A program made the position numbers and the translations under genes. From positions 1 to 20,409 of IMG/VR virus record IMGVR_UViG_3300003790_000039: DNA of 20,409 nucleotides; one strand, written 5' to 3'. The notes beneath the pieces are model-generated. The model ran no database searches and was not told the DNA's origin. It worked only from the letters and a program-made list of their open reading frames with translations. The first letter of the stretch is position 1. The number at the start of each line of letters is the position of its first letter. Positions 13,325-20,360 of the stretch are shown one piece after another. Source of the DNA: a virus.

Positions 13325-13375
13325 TCTGTAGAACTACAAAGCAACTTGTTGACGACATCTACAAATTGATTTGTA
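13315..13375. promoter_or_regulatory. O_L operator triplet downstream of the cI operon
   Basis: Three 16-bp sites of the same form as at O_R: 13315-13330 (right arm TCTGTA, one mismatch), 13335-13350 (TACAAA with a weaker right arm CTTGTT) and 13360-13375 (both arms perfect). Spacing is 20 and 25 bp. The first site overlaps the stop codon of the secreted-protein gene. The set implies CI/Cro repression of the plus-strand early operon and potential looping with O_R about 1.3 kb away, as lambda CI does over 2.4 kb. Confidence 0.75.
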
Positions 13376-13377
13376 AT
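13349..13377 (+). promoter_or_regulatory. Early-left-type promoter of the plus-strand operon
   Basis: -35 TTGACG (13349-13354), a 17-bp spacer and -10 TGTAAT (13372-13377) match sigma70 at 5 of 6 positions in each hexamer. The third O_L site covers the spacer and -10, and the second overlaps the -35, so bound repressor would block it. Transcription would start near 13384, about 20 nt before the first start codon. Confidence 0.75.
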
Positions 13378-13403
13378 CCGTCCATCTCAACTTGGAGATG
13401 GAC

Positions 13404-13586
13404 ATGGCAACTCGCCGCTATCGCTGCTACTACACCCCACGGGATGCCCACGGCAACCTGAACCCCTCGGACACCGGCGCCGCGCCGTTCGTCCAATTCC
13501 AAGCCACCAGCGCCACACAGGCGGCCGACATCGCGCACCGCATCACCGGTTGCCCGGTGCTCGATACCGTGCGCATCGAGGGCTGA
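13404..13586 (+). CDS. Small phage protein, first gene of the early-left operon
   Basis: A 60-residue protein (MATRRYRCYYTPRDAHGNLN start) with a predicted beta-alpha arrangement: strand RRYRCYYTP, then PFVQFQATSATQAADIAHRI as strand plus helix, and a final strand VLDTVRIEG. The start at 13404 has GGAG 6 nt upstream; in-frame ATG 13398 is the alternative. No family recognised. It is not Arg-rich enough for an N-type antiterminator. As the first product of an operon repressed by CI it would be made immediately on infection, a position often holding host-takeover or anti-defence proteins. Confidence 0.7.
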   Translation: MATRRYRCYYTPRDAHGNLNPSDTGAAPFVQFQATSATQAADIAHRITGCPVLDTVRIEG

Positions 13587-13590
13587 CGCC

Positions 13591-13941
13591 GTGGCCCGCG
13601 CACAAACCAACCACGCGACCGCCGGCCGCCCGGCTCCGTTCGTCGCAACCCGCGCCGCGCGCGTCGAGATCTGGATGCGCACCACCGGCCGCCGGCGCCA
13701 GGCGTTCTATCGCTGCAAGCTCGCTGGCGTCACGACGTGGCAGGCCATGGGCGTGCCGCTGGCACTGAAGGCCCTCAAGGCTGGAAGCATCGACCTCCCC
13801 GGCCTCGCTGATGCGGCGGTCGAGAGCTACGAGGAAGACGAAGCGTCGGCACATCCGATGGCCGCGGAATTCGCCGAGCGTGCTCGTGCGCTCAATAGCG
13901 ACATCGACGCACTGAATCTCTGCGCGCGGGGTGAGGCATGA
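13591..13941 (+). CDS. Hypothetical phage protein
   Basis: A 116-residue protein from GTG 13591 with GAGGG 8 nt upstream, starting 4 nt after the previous stop. A basic N-terminal half contains ARVEIWMRTTGRRRQAFYRC and KLAGVTTWQAMGVPLALKAL, and an acidic C-terminal half contains VESYEEDEASAHPMAAEFAE. The WMRTTGRRRQAFYRCKLAG part resembles a short beta-hairpin DNA- or RNA-binding element, but no family is recognised. It overlaps the next gene by 4 nt. Confidence 0.65.
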   Translation: MARAQTNHATAGRPAPFVATRAARVEIWMRTTGRRRQAFYRCKLAGVTTWQAMGVPLALKALKAGSIDLPGLADAAVESYEEDEASAHPMAAEFAERARALNSDIDALNLCARGEA

Positions 13942-14132
13942 GCGCCCCGCGAAAGGTCAACGTCGAGAGCGTTGCCGAGCTGAAGGCGCAGCTTGCAGCT
14001 GCCCTCGCAGCGAAGGCCATCGCGGAGGCGATCGCCAGCTATCAGGAAGCCGGCTATGGCTCGCTCGTGACCGAGCCGCTTCACGACGCGCTGGCGAACG
14101 TCAACTTCTCGCTGCGGCAGGTGAAGTCATGA
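13938..14132 (+). CDS. Small helical phage protein
   Basis: A 64-residue protein, almost wholly alpha-helical and alanine-rich (SVAELKAQLAAALAAKAIAE, then AIASYQEAGYGSLV and LHDALANVNFSLRQVKS). The ATG at 13938 overlaps the previous stop and the stop overlaps the next ATG, so translation is coupled on both sides. No family recognised. Confidence 0.65.
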   Translation: MSAPRKVNVESVAELKAQLAAALAAKAIAEAIASYQEAGYGSLVTEPLHDALANVNFSLRQVKS

Positions 14133-14425
14133 GCGCCGCACACCCCACACCCGGCCCGGCCGTCCGCAGCAATCGCGCCGACGTGCGCAATCCGATGCTG
14201 AAGTTGCCAGAGGTGCGCAATGAATTCGATGCGCTCCCACCCGAAGCGCGTGCCGCGCTCGTGACGATGCTTCGCGTGGTCAGCCGTCTGTGCCGCGAGA
14301 ACGCCGTGCATGCGTACAAAACGCGCAAGCCTCCAATGTTCACGTATTGGCAAGGCCTCGCCGTCAACACGCGGCACCTCGCGCTCGCCGGCCGCACCAC
14401 GGCCAAGAAGACTCGCGGGAGCTAA
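14129..14425 (+). CDS. Hypothetical phage protein
   Basis: A 98-residue protein starting at ATG 14129 (4-nt overlap). A flexible N-terminus is followed by helices LPEVRNEFDALPPEARAALV and TMLRVVSRLCRENAVHAYKT, then a basic tail KTRKPPMFTYWQGLAVNTRH ending TAKKTRGS. The tail pattern suggests nucleic-acid contact. No family recognised. Confidence 0.65.
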   Translation: MSAAHPTPGPAVRSNRADVRNPMLKLPEVRNEFDALPPEARAALVTMLRVVSRLCRENAVHAYKTRKPPMFTYWQGLAVNTRHLALAGRTTAKKTRGS

Positions 14426-14429
14426 GCGC

Positions 14430-14702
14430 GTGGCCTTCCTCTTCCGCTGCCCCGAGTGCCGCACGCGCCGCCGCGACCATGGGCTGTTCACGCAGCACCT
14501 GCGCGCGACCGGTCATCGGCTGTGCCGGTGCGGCGGATACCACTACGAGCACCGCCCGGGCTCGCCGTATTGCGAGCGCAACCCGATGAGCGCGGCCCTG
14601 CTCGCGAGCCGACACGGCGCCTCTGACGAAGAGGTGTTCGAAATCGCGCTCGAAATCGCCCTCACCACCCCGGGCCGCGCACTCGCGGCCTGCCCCTTCT
14701 GA
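14430..14702 (+). CDS. Small zinc-ribbon-like phage protein
   Basis: A 90-residue protein from GTG 14430 (GGGAG 8 nt upstream). It opens with FLFRCPECRTRRRDHGLFTQ, continues HLRATGHRLCRCGGYHYEHR, and has a further Cys in SPYCERNP. A C-x2-C pair, a C-x-C pair and several His give a zinc-binding core of the type common in phage DNA-binding or regulatory proteins. The C-terminus is a helix EEVFEIALEIALTTPG. Specific function unknown. Confidence 0.65.
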   Translation: MAFLFRCPECRTRRRDHGLFTQHLRATGHRLCRCGGYHYEHRPGSPYCERNPMSAALLASRHGASDEEVFEIALEIALTTPGRALAACPF

Positions 14703-14712
14703 AAGGCCGGCC

Positions 14713-14874
14713 ATGCGCTCGACCTCTCTCCACGAAACCGGCGATGGCCTCATGCGGACGTCGCCCGTCGCGCCCGTTCCGGGCTTCCTCGCGACCGCTG
14801 CAGCGCTGGCGGTCTTCATCGTCCTGCCCATCGTGCTCGCCGCGATGTGCGTCTACGGCTGGAGCACTCCATGA
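14713..14874 (+). CDS. Small single-pass membrane protein
   Basis: A 53-residue protein from ATG 14713, preceded by AAAGG. Residues about 24-46 (GFLATAAALAVFIVLPIVLA then AMC) form one strongly hydrophobic helix, followed by a short VYGWSTP tail. Its stop overlaps the next ATG (ATGA). Early phage membrane miniproteins may act in superinfection exclusion or lysis timing; which, if any, applies cannot be told. Confidence 0.6.
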   Translation: MRSTSLHETGDGLMRTSPVAPVPGFLATAAALAVFIVLPIVLAAMCVYGWSTP

Positions 14875-15041
14875 TCGTGATCACCTCCCCTCGCCCGCGC
14901 CGGCCCAAGCAGCCGCAGCGCACAGGCCCGGTCGGCGGCCTCGCCGATGACCGCTTCCAGTACACGCCGGCCGTCGCCACCGACATCCGCAAGACCTTCA
15001 AGCGCATCCGCGCCGAGATGCAGCGGGGTGCGCCGCAATGA
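14871..15041 (+). CDS. Small basic phage protein
   Basis: A 56-residue protein with a very basic, proline-rich N-terminus (MIVITSPRPRRPKQPQRTGP) and a C-terminal helix TDIRKTFKRIRAEMQRG. Start and stop both overlap neighbours by 4 nt. Probably binds nucleic acid by charge; no family recognised. Confidence 0.6.
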   Translation: MIVITSPRPRRPKQPQRTGPVGGLADDRFQYTPAVATDIRKTFKRIRAEMQRGAPQ

Positions 15042-15382
15042 CGACCACCACGACAGGGCTCTTCTTCGTGGGCAAGGACCATCCCACGCGGCCCGCCGTC
15101 AGCGAGCACAGGAACGACGCCGGCGCCTTCGTCCTGAAGATGCGCGTCGTCGACAACCAGGGCCCCCGCGCAGTCGAGGTCTACGTGGTGCGCTGGATCG
15201 GCCCCGAGGCCGAAGCGTGGCGTGCCCAGCACCGCAGCCTCAAGGCCGGTGACGCCCTGCGCCTGGTGCTCACGAACCCGCGCTCGATGCCAGGCGCGCA
15301 CGCCCCCGAAATCCACGCCGCCATCACGTCGTGCGAGCTGCTGCCCGCACGCGCCACGGCGCCGGCGCACGCCGCCGCCTAA
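15038..15382 (+). CDS. Hypothetical phage protein, possible OB-fold
   Basis: A 114-residue protein from ATG 15038. The core alternates strands and a helix: FVLKMRVVDNQGPRAVEVYV, then a helix around EAEAWRAQHRSLKAG, DALRLVLTNP, and a last strand EIHAAITSCELLP. A five-strand barrel with a helix between strands and the phrase LKAGDALRLVL is reminiscent of single-strand DNA-binding OB-folds, which would suit an early recombination or replication operon. This is a low-confidence structural guess. Confidence 0.6.
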   Translation: MTTTTTGLFFVGKDHPTRPAVSEHRNDAGAFVLKMRVVDNQGPRAVEVYVVRWIGPEAEAWRAQHRSLKAGDALRLVLTNPRSMPGAHAPEIHAAITSCELLPARATAPAHAAA

Positions 15383-15403
15383 CCATCCATCAACGGAGAC
15401 TCC

Positions 15404-15601
15404 ATGGACTTTCCCATCGTGTCGCTCGACAAGATCGAGCGCGAAGCGAAGGCGGCGGCCGAGGCCGGCCACTCGCTCAACTTCGCTTGCAGTTACCCCT
15501 TCGACGAGCGCTCGGGCCAGCACTTCAAGAAGGTTTTCAACGACCACCGCGTCGCCCTGCGTGCCCGCAGCATGCAACAGCAGCCGGAGGGCGCGCAATG
15601 A
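15404..15601 (+). CDS. Small hypothetical phage protein
   Basis: A 65-residue protein with ATG 15404 preceded by GGAG at 5 nt. It has an N-terminal helix LDKIEREAKAAAEAGHSLN, then FACSYPFDERSGQHFKKVFN and a basic tail. Its stop overlaps the start of the HD phosphohydrolase. No family recognised. Confidence 0.6.
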   Translation: MDFPIVSLDKIEREAKAAAEAGHSLNFACSYPFDERSGQHFKKVFNDHRVALRARSMQQQPEGAQ

Positions 15602-16260
15602 CGTGGATGCTCACCGCCAGCGGCGCCGAGTACCACCTCGCCGGCCCCACCGCCTACGGCGCATGCGGGCGCCCCGTGGACATCAACGACGTGGCGCACC
15701 ACCTCGCCATCGTCGCCCAGTTCAACGGCGCGACTTCGCGCCCCTACAGCGTGGCCGAGCACAGCCTCCTGTGCTGCGACATCGCCCAGCGCGCCGGAGC
15801 CTCGGTGTTCCTGCAGATGGCAGCGCTGCTGCACGACGCGCACGAGGCATACACCAACGACCTCATCAGCCCGGCCAAGCAGGCCGTCAACAGCTACAGC
15901 ATGGCTTTCGGCGTCGGCGCATGGCAAGCCTTCGAAGCCGAGCATGCCAAGGGCGTGCGCGAGCACTTCAAGCTTCTGTCGGTGTTCGCCGGGCATCGTG
16001 AGTTTCTGCGCTCCATCGATCTGCAGGCGCTCGCCACTGCGCGCCGCGACCTGACGCCCTACGACCCGTCGCGGCATATGCCGTGGCCCGTGCTCGGCGA
16101 CCACACGCTGCAGCCGGTCGCGCCGGCCGACTGGGTTCGCCTAGACACGCCTGAGCGCGAGGGTGCGACGTGGAAGGACTGGCGCGAGCGCTTTCTCACG
16201 CGCTTCGCAGAGCTGCAGGGTGCGCGCACGCTCGCAGGACTGGGGGCGAAGCAATGCTGA
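15598..16260 (+). CDS. HD-domain phosphohydrolase, YfbR/DatZ-like nucleotidase
   Basis: A 220-residue metal-dependent hydrolase. The HD signature is spread as in E. coli YfbR: His55 in YSVAEHSLLCCD, His79-Asp80 in ALLHDAHEAYTNDLISPAK with Glu83 and Asp88, and a later Asp in SIDLQALATARRDL. YfbR is a dNMP 5'-nucleotidase, and the phage relative DatZ is a dATP triphosphohydrolase that empties the dATP pool. The N-terminal DINDVAHHLAIVAQFNGATS is characteristic of phage versions. Probable role: adjusting nucleotide pools or providing dN from host nucleotides early in infection. No PurZ-like gene is in the window, so 2-aminoadenine DNA is not implied. Start ATG 15598 has GGAGGG upstream and overlaps the previous stop. 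Confidence 0.83.
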   Translation: MTWMLTASGAEYHLAGPTAYGACGRPVDINDVAHHLAIVAQFNGATSRPYSVAEHSLLCCDIAQRAGASVFLQMAALLHDAHEAYTNDLISPAKQAVNSYSMAFGVGAWQAFEAEHAKGVREHFKLLSVFAGHREFLRSIDLQALATARRDLTPYDPSRHMPWPVLGDHTLQPVAPADWVRLDTPEREGATWKDWRERFLTRFAELQGARTLAGLGAKQC

Positions 16261-17855
16261 ACCCTCAATTCGTCCTCAACCTCTCCGCGAAGCTCGTGAT
16301 CGTGCTGTTTGCTGGCGCGGGCGGTAGCTGCACCGGCATCGAGCAGGCCATCGGCCGCCACGTTGACATCGCGGCCAATCACAACGAAGACGCCATCTCC
16401 AGCCACGCGAAGAACCACCCACAGACGAAGCACTACCGCGCCGACGTGCGCGAACTGTGCCCACGCGAGCTGACGGGCGGCAGGCCGGCGGGCTATCTGC
16501 ACCTCTCACCCGACTGCACTCACTTCAGCCAGGCGCTCGGCGGCCAGCCGCGCGACACGGAAATCCGCTCTCTCTCGTGGGTAGGACTGCGTTGGGCCGG
16601 CCAGGCAAAGCCCGATGTCATCACGCTGGAGAACGTCGAGCAGATTCGCAAATGGGGGCGTCTCATCGCTAAGCGCGACAAGGCAACCGGCCGTGTCGTC
16701 AAGATCGATGGCAGCGTGGCCGAGCCCGGCGAGGTGGTGCCGCGTCGCCTGCAGCACCTCATCCCTGACCCGCAGCACGTCGGCAAGACGTGGGAGCGTT
16801 TCCTGCGGCTGCTGCGCGGCTTGGGCTACGTGGTCGAACATCGTCTGCTGTGCGCCGCCGACTTCGGCGCGCCCACCACGCGCACGCGCCTCTTCATGAT
16901 CGCGCGCCGCGACGGCCTTCCGATCTGCTGGCCCACTCCCACGCACTTCCGCAACCCGCAGCCCGGGCAGCTGAAGTGGCGAAGCGCAGCCGAGTGCATC
17001 GACTTCTCGCTGCCGACCATGAGCATCTTCGACCGCAAGAAGCCGCTCGCAGATGCAACGTGCAAGCGCGTTGCCCATGGCTTGAAGCGCTACGTCCTCG
17101 ATAACGCAGACCCGTTCATCGTTCCGGTGACCCATTCGGGCAGCGTGCGCGTGCACGACATCCGCGAGCCGTTGCGAACCATCACCACTGCGCAGCGTGG
17201 TGAGTTCATGGTCGCCACTCCGGTGCTCGTGCAAACGGGTTACGGGGAGCGCGAGGGCCAGGCACCACGCGCGCTCGACCTCGGCCGGCCGCTCGGCACC
17301 GTGGTGGCCGGAGGTGCAAAACACGCTCTCGTAACGGCCTTCGTCGAGCAGGCGAACGGCGGTCACAACACCATGCCGGCTCGCGCGGCAACGGTGCCGC
17401 TCTCCACCGTCACGACCAGCGGTAGTCAGCAACGGCTCGTGACGGCCCAGCTCGCCAGCGCGCAGCCCGACTACGACCTCTCGCCCGAGGCAGAGGCAGG
17501 CGCCCTTCGCTGCGCCGCCTTCCTCATTCGCTATTACGGCGAAGGCGGTCAGCTCGGCGACCTCAACGAGCCCATGCACACCATCACCACAAAGGCCCGG
17601 CTCGCGCTCGTAACGGTGCGGATCAAGGGCGAGCCCTGGGTGATCGTAGATATTTGCCTGCGGATGCTCACGCCGCGCGAGCTGGCGAACGCGACCAGCT
17701 TTCCGCCGCAGCACATCATCGAGCGCGGCCACGACGGGCGCGTGTTCTCCAAGTCTAAACAGGTCGCCATGATCGGCAATGCAGTGCCGCCCCTAATGCA
17801 GTACGCCGTTACCGCGGCCAATTACTCTGAAGTCGATATGAGGAGAGCAGCATGA
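16254..17855 (+). CDS. C5-cytosine DNA methyltransferase with repeated target-recognition segment
   Basis: A 533-residue methyltransferase with the family motifs in order: I FAGAGG (residues 19-24, AdoMet), IV with Cys88 in LSPDCTHFS (P-D-C instead of P-C), VI ENV at 126-128, VIII TTRTRLFMI, and X GNAVPPLM near the C-terminus. Between VIII and IX-X, four copies of P-(L/M)-x-T-(I/V)-(T/V)-(T/A) followed by (L/M)-V-T/A occur at about residues 306, 346, 382 and 440, so the recognition region looks repeat-built. No cognate restriction gene is adjacent, so it is an orphan methylase that probably shields phage DNA or alters host methylation. The start at 16254 overlaps the HD stop; the end overlaps the next gene. 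Confidence 0.88.
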   Translation: MLNPQFVLNLSAKLVIVLFAGAGGSCTGIEQAIGRHVDIAANHNEDAISSHAKNHPQTKHYRADVRELCPRELTGGRPAGYLHLSPDCTHFSQALGGQPRDTEIRSLSWVGLRWAGQAKPDVITLENVEQIRKWGRLIAKRDKATGRVVKIDGSVAEPGEVVPRRLQHLIPDPQHVGKTWERFLRLLRGLGYVVEHRLLCAADFGAPTTRTRLFMIARRDGLPICWPTPTHFRNPQPGQLKWRSAAECIDFSLPTMSIFDRKKPLADATCKRVAHGLKRYVLDNADPFIVPVTHSGSVRVHDIREPLRTITTAQRGEFMVATPVLVQTGYGEREGQAPRALDLGRPLGTVVAGGAKHALVTAFVEQANGGHNTMPARAATVPLSTVTTSGSQQRLVTAQLASAQPDYDLSPEAEAGALRCAAFLIRYYGEGGQLGDLNEPMHTITTKARLALVTVRIKGEPWVIVDICLRMLTPRELANATSFPPQHIIERGHDGRVFSKSKQVAMIGNAVPPLMQYAVTAANYSEVDMRRAA

Positions 17856-18109
17856 GCACGCTATACGGAAACGCCCAGAGTCCGGAGGGCCTCAGCACTG
17901 GAAGCAACGGTGCGCCAGGTGCAGCGACCAAACAGCCTCAAGAGAAGCTGCTTATCCCGGCAGCGCAGGCAGCAGAAATGCTCTCGATGGGGCGTTCGAC
18001 CTTCTGGAACAAGGTGAAGTTACATCAGCTCCCGCAACCCGTGAAAGTAGCTGGACTAACAAGATGGCGTGTCGCTGATCTACGGCGTTTTGTGGAGATT
18101 GCGGTCTGA
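17852..18109 (+). CDS. AlpA/MerR-type helix-turn-helix protein, probable excisionase
   Basis: An 85-residue protein from ATG 17852, with AGGAG 6 nt upstream and a 4-nt overlap with the methyltransferase. After a flexible 30-residue N-terminus comes LLIPAAQAAEMLSMGRSTFW, NKVKLHQLPQPVKVAGLTRW and RVADLRRFVEIA, the AlpA winged-helix with W-R-x-x-D-L. It is the last gene of the early-left operon and the nearest small DNA-binding gene to the integrase, the usual position of Xis. A regulator of int is an alternative. Confidence 0.72.
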   Translation: MSTLYGNAQSPEGLSTGSNGAPGAATKQPQEKLLIPAAQAAEMLSMGRSTFWNKVKLHQLPQPVKVAGLTRWRVADLRRFVEIAV

Positions 18110-18189
18110 ATCCGAGGCAGGCGGCACCTTCGCTAGCAGCGGGTGCGGCCCTCGTCCAAGAGAACGAAATTGCGTCACGTCGAAGTAAC

Positions 18190-19020
18190 ATGCAGCCCTT
18201 CGATTTCCAACCCACAGGAATTCTCTTGAGCACTGAATACCCAGAGTTTTTTTACAAATACCGCGGCATTTCCAATCACGGAGAATTCGAAAAAGATTAC
18301 TCAATCGATGCGTTAATCAAAAACAAGGCAATTTTTTCGACGCGCACGAATTTTAACGATCTGTTTGATTCAAAAATTGAGCTTATAACCCCCACCCCTC
18401 GACAGGTGAAAACATTAGGCGACTCGCTCGACAAAAATAGAAAGGCCTTTTTTCGCTCTCTTATTAATCACGGTAAATTTACCGACGATGGGGCGAACTA
18501 TATTGAGAGATTAAAAAGAGAATTAAATTCACTCATCGATAGCTACAATTTCTTCTGCGTGTCGTCGCGAGCAGATAGCAATCTAATGTGGTCGCACTAT
18601 GGTGACTGCCATCGTGGGTTTTGCATCGAATTCAAGGCCGCAAACATCCGGGCAGATAAAGTGATTTATCAGAAGACCATACCTCAAGTCAAAGTGATTG
18701 AATTGATGAAGGTAAGCGCAGGCGTAGGCAACGAGGCTTTAGGAGGGGAAATTTGGACGGCGCTAAGAACCAAGCTCGACGAGTGGGCCTACGAGCAAGA
18801 GTATCGTTTTCAAGCGGGAACGGATATGCCCAGCCCAAAGGGTCAAAAATTTATTCCTCGCACGTATCAGCCAGATTGGATTGAATCCATCATTTTCGGC
18901 TGCAAAATGCCTCAATCGACCCGCGATAAGATCGTTAAGCTAATGCCCGAGAATACCAAGTTCAAAATGGCAGTGGAAAAAATCAGCACCGTCGAAATAG
19001 TGCCCTACAAGCGCAAATAG
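18190..19020 (+). CDS. DUF2971 domain protein, AT-rich cargo gene
   Basis: A 276-residue protein with DUF2971 hallmarks: FFYKYRGIS near the N-terminus, FSTRTNFNDLFDS, FFCVSSRADSNLMWSHYGDC, HRGFCIEF, WAYEQEYRF, and IESIIFGCKM. The biochemical function of this family is not firmly known; members are frequent in prophages and defence islands. Base use differs sharply from the neighbours: 22 of 60 are G or C at 18301-18360, against 41 of 60 at 16321-16380 (hand counts). It is packed tail-to-tail against int with only 3 nt between stops, a typical moron position. It could be a defence or conversion gene. The start at 18190 is preceded by a weak GAAG; TTG 18226 is an alternative. Confidence 0.78.
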   Translation: MQPFDFQPTGILLSTEYPEFFYKYRGISNHGEFEKDYSIDALIKNKAIFSTRTNFNDLFDSKIELITPTPRQVKTLGDSLDKNRKAFFRSLINHGKFTDDGANYIERLKRELNSLIDSYNFFCVSSRADSNLMWSHYGDCHRGFCIEFKAANIRADKVIYQKTIPQVKVIELMKVSAGVGNEALGGEIWTALRTKLDEWAYEQEYRFQAGTDMPSPKGQKFIPRTYQPDWIESIIFGCKMPQSTRDKIVKLMPENTKFKMAVEKISTVEIVPYKRK

Positions 19021-19023
19021 AGC

Positions 19024-20163
19024 TCAACTCTCTACTTTGGCTTCATCCAGCCAATTTGACCACCACTGCATCAGCTCACGGCGCTGCGCGAGGTATTCCG
19101 CACGGTTGTACGCAGCCCGAACGGCGTCTGTTTCCTTGTGCGCGAGCTGCCGCTCGATCACGTCATGCGGGAAGCCCGACCGCTCATTGAGCACTGTCGA
19201 AGCCAAGGCGCGGAACCCGTGGGCCGTCATTCGCCCACGGTAGCCAAGCCGATACAGCGCAAAGAGAAAGGTGTTCTCCGAAAGCGGGTGCCCCGGATGA
19301 ATGGGCGAATCGAGCACGAGCGCACCATCGCCACTCATCTCGCGCAGCTTTGCAAGGATCGACTGCGCCTGTCGCGAGAGAGGCACGACATGGGGCATGC
19401 GCATCTTCATGCGCGTCTCGGGAACGACCCACACCGCTCCGCCTTCCTTCAGCTCCCCCCATAACATCCCTCGCAACTCACCGACGCGGACGAAGGTGTG
19501 CGCGAGCAGTAGCAGGCCGAGCCGGGTTACCGAGTCGTCGTATCCATCGATGGCACGCATCAGCGCTCCAGCCTCTTCCGGCGGAATGCTTGCCATCGGC
19601 TTCTTTGTCTTGCGCGCAACGAGCACGCGGGTGAGGCCCGCCGCGCCATGCTGCTCTATCAGTCCGGTGTCCTGCGCGTAGTCGAAAACCGCCGAAATGC
19701 GGCTCGCGACGCGATGTCCCGTCTCGATTTTTCCGCCCTCCTGGGCAGCGCGCACCACCTTCACCAACTCTGACCTCGGGATCGTGTCGATGGGCAGCTT
19801 GCCGAGAAAGGGCAGCGCATAGCGCTCCAAGGTGTTCGCGACCTGAATCTGATGCTTGCCGTTGGAAAGGGTCGGCAGCTTTGCCTTCAACCAATCGCGC
19901 ATGACCGTCTCGAAGTTAGGCACCACCTTCCGGGCCGGAGCCTCCTCACGCCCCGCCAAGTGGGCTTTTCGCGCCTCGGCTAGGCTCACCCCAGGGTAGA
20001 GGCCATACGTCCTCGTCTTCTGCTTTCCGGCTTCCGTGTAGTTGGCTCGCCAGCTCTTCGCACCCTTGGGCGAAACATAGAGATAGAGGCCGTGGGCGTC
20101 CGCCAACTTGTACGCCTTCTCGCGCGGCTTGGCCGCATCAACAGCTTTAACGGTGAGTGTCAT
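19024..20163 (-). CDS. int: Tyrosine integrase, P4 family
   Basis: A 379-residue site-specific recombinase that inserts and excises the prophage at the tRNA. The N-terminal DUF4102-type arm-binding domain (KLADAHGLYLYVSPKGAKSW, YGLYPGVSLAEAR) is followed by a core-binding domain to about residue 170 and the catalytic domain with Arg in TFVRVGELRG, H-x-x-R in MTAHGFRALAS, His in RQLAHKE and the nucleophile Tyr in AVRAAYNRAEYL. P4-type integrases generally use tRNA 3' ends, matching the tRNA-Ser 160 bp upstream. The start codon lies in the arm of a perfect inverted repeat and lacks a Shine-Dalgarno. Intact, with all catalytic residues visible. Confidence 0.94.
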   Translation of the reverse strand: MTLTVKAVDAAKPREKAYKLADAHGLYLYVSPKGAKSWRANYTEAGKQKTRTYGLYPGVSLAEARKAHLAGREEAPARKVVPNFETVMRDWLKAKLPTLSNGKHQIQVANTLERYALPFLGKLPIDTIPRSELVKVVRAAQEGGKIETGHRVASRISAVFDYAQDTGLIEQHGAAGLTRVLVARKTKKPMASIPPEEAGALMRAIDGYDDSVTRLGLLLLAHTFVRVGELRGMLWGELKEGGAVWVVPETRMKMRMPHVVPLSRQAQSILAKLREMSGDGALVLDSPIHPGHPLSENTFLFALYRLGYRGRMTAHGFRALASTVLNERSGFPHDVIERQLAHKETDAVRAAYNRAEYLAQRRELMQWWSNWLDEAKVES

Positions 20164-20186
20164 GGTATCGGCAGAAAAATACCATG
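20161..20186 (-). promoter_or_regulatory. Inverted repeat covering the int start codon
   Basis: CATGGTAT (20161-20168) and ATACCATG (20179-20186) are perfect 8-bp arms with a 10-nt loop. In int mRNA the AUG would lie within the 3' arm, so the hairpin could mask translation start; as DNA it could equally be an operator or integrase arm site. Confidence 0.45.
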
Positions 20187-20265
20187 ACTGATGCCATGTT
20201 GGGAGCCGGGCTGGAGAGGATTCACGCCGGACCTCCCAAGACTCAATAGGACCAATCTTCCAATG

Positions 20266-20301
20266 AAAAAGTCCCGTCGCAGAGGCTGCGCGGGACTTTC
20301 A
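20266..20301 (-). terminator. Rho-independent terminator after tRNA-Ser
   Basis: On the minus strand, AAAGTCCCG plus CGCAG, a 3-nt CCT loop, CTGCG, one unpaired A and CGGGACTTT form a long GC-rich stem ending in a run of five T. It lies 22 bp past the tRNA 3' end in the direction of tRNA transcription and would stop read-through into int. Confidence 0.8.
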
Positions 20302-20322
20302 AAAACTGCCAGAGATCGACTC

Positions 20323-20360
20323 TGGCGGAGAGTGTGAGATTCGAACTCACGGACGCTTTC
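20323..20360. other. Probable attachment-site core at the 3' end of tRNA-Ser
   Basis: A P4-type integrase gene lies next to the tRNA 3' end, so recombination should occur in the T-arm/acceptor segment, leaving the tRNA intact. The matching copy at the other prophage end is outside this window, so the core length cannot be read. Confidence 0.55.

Noticed and set aside
14816-15598. A 260-residue minus-strand ORF over the small early genes
   Set aside because: Plus-strand genes here have start/stop overlaps and ribosome-binding sites; the minus frame is low-complexity Arg/Gly/Val sequence.
16506-17732. A 408-residue minus-strand ORF inside the methyltransferase
   Set aside because: The plus strand shows all cytosine methyltransferase motifs; the minus frame has none.
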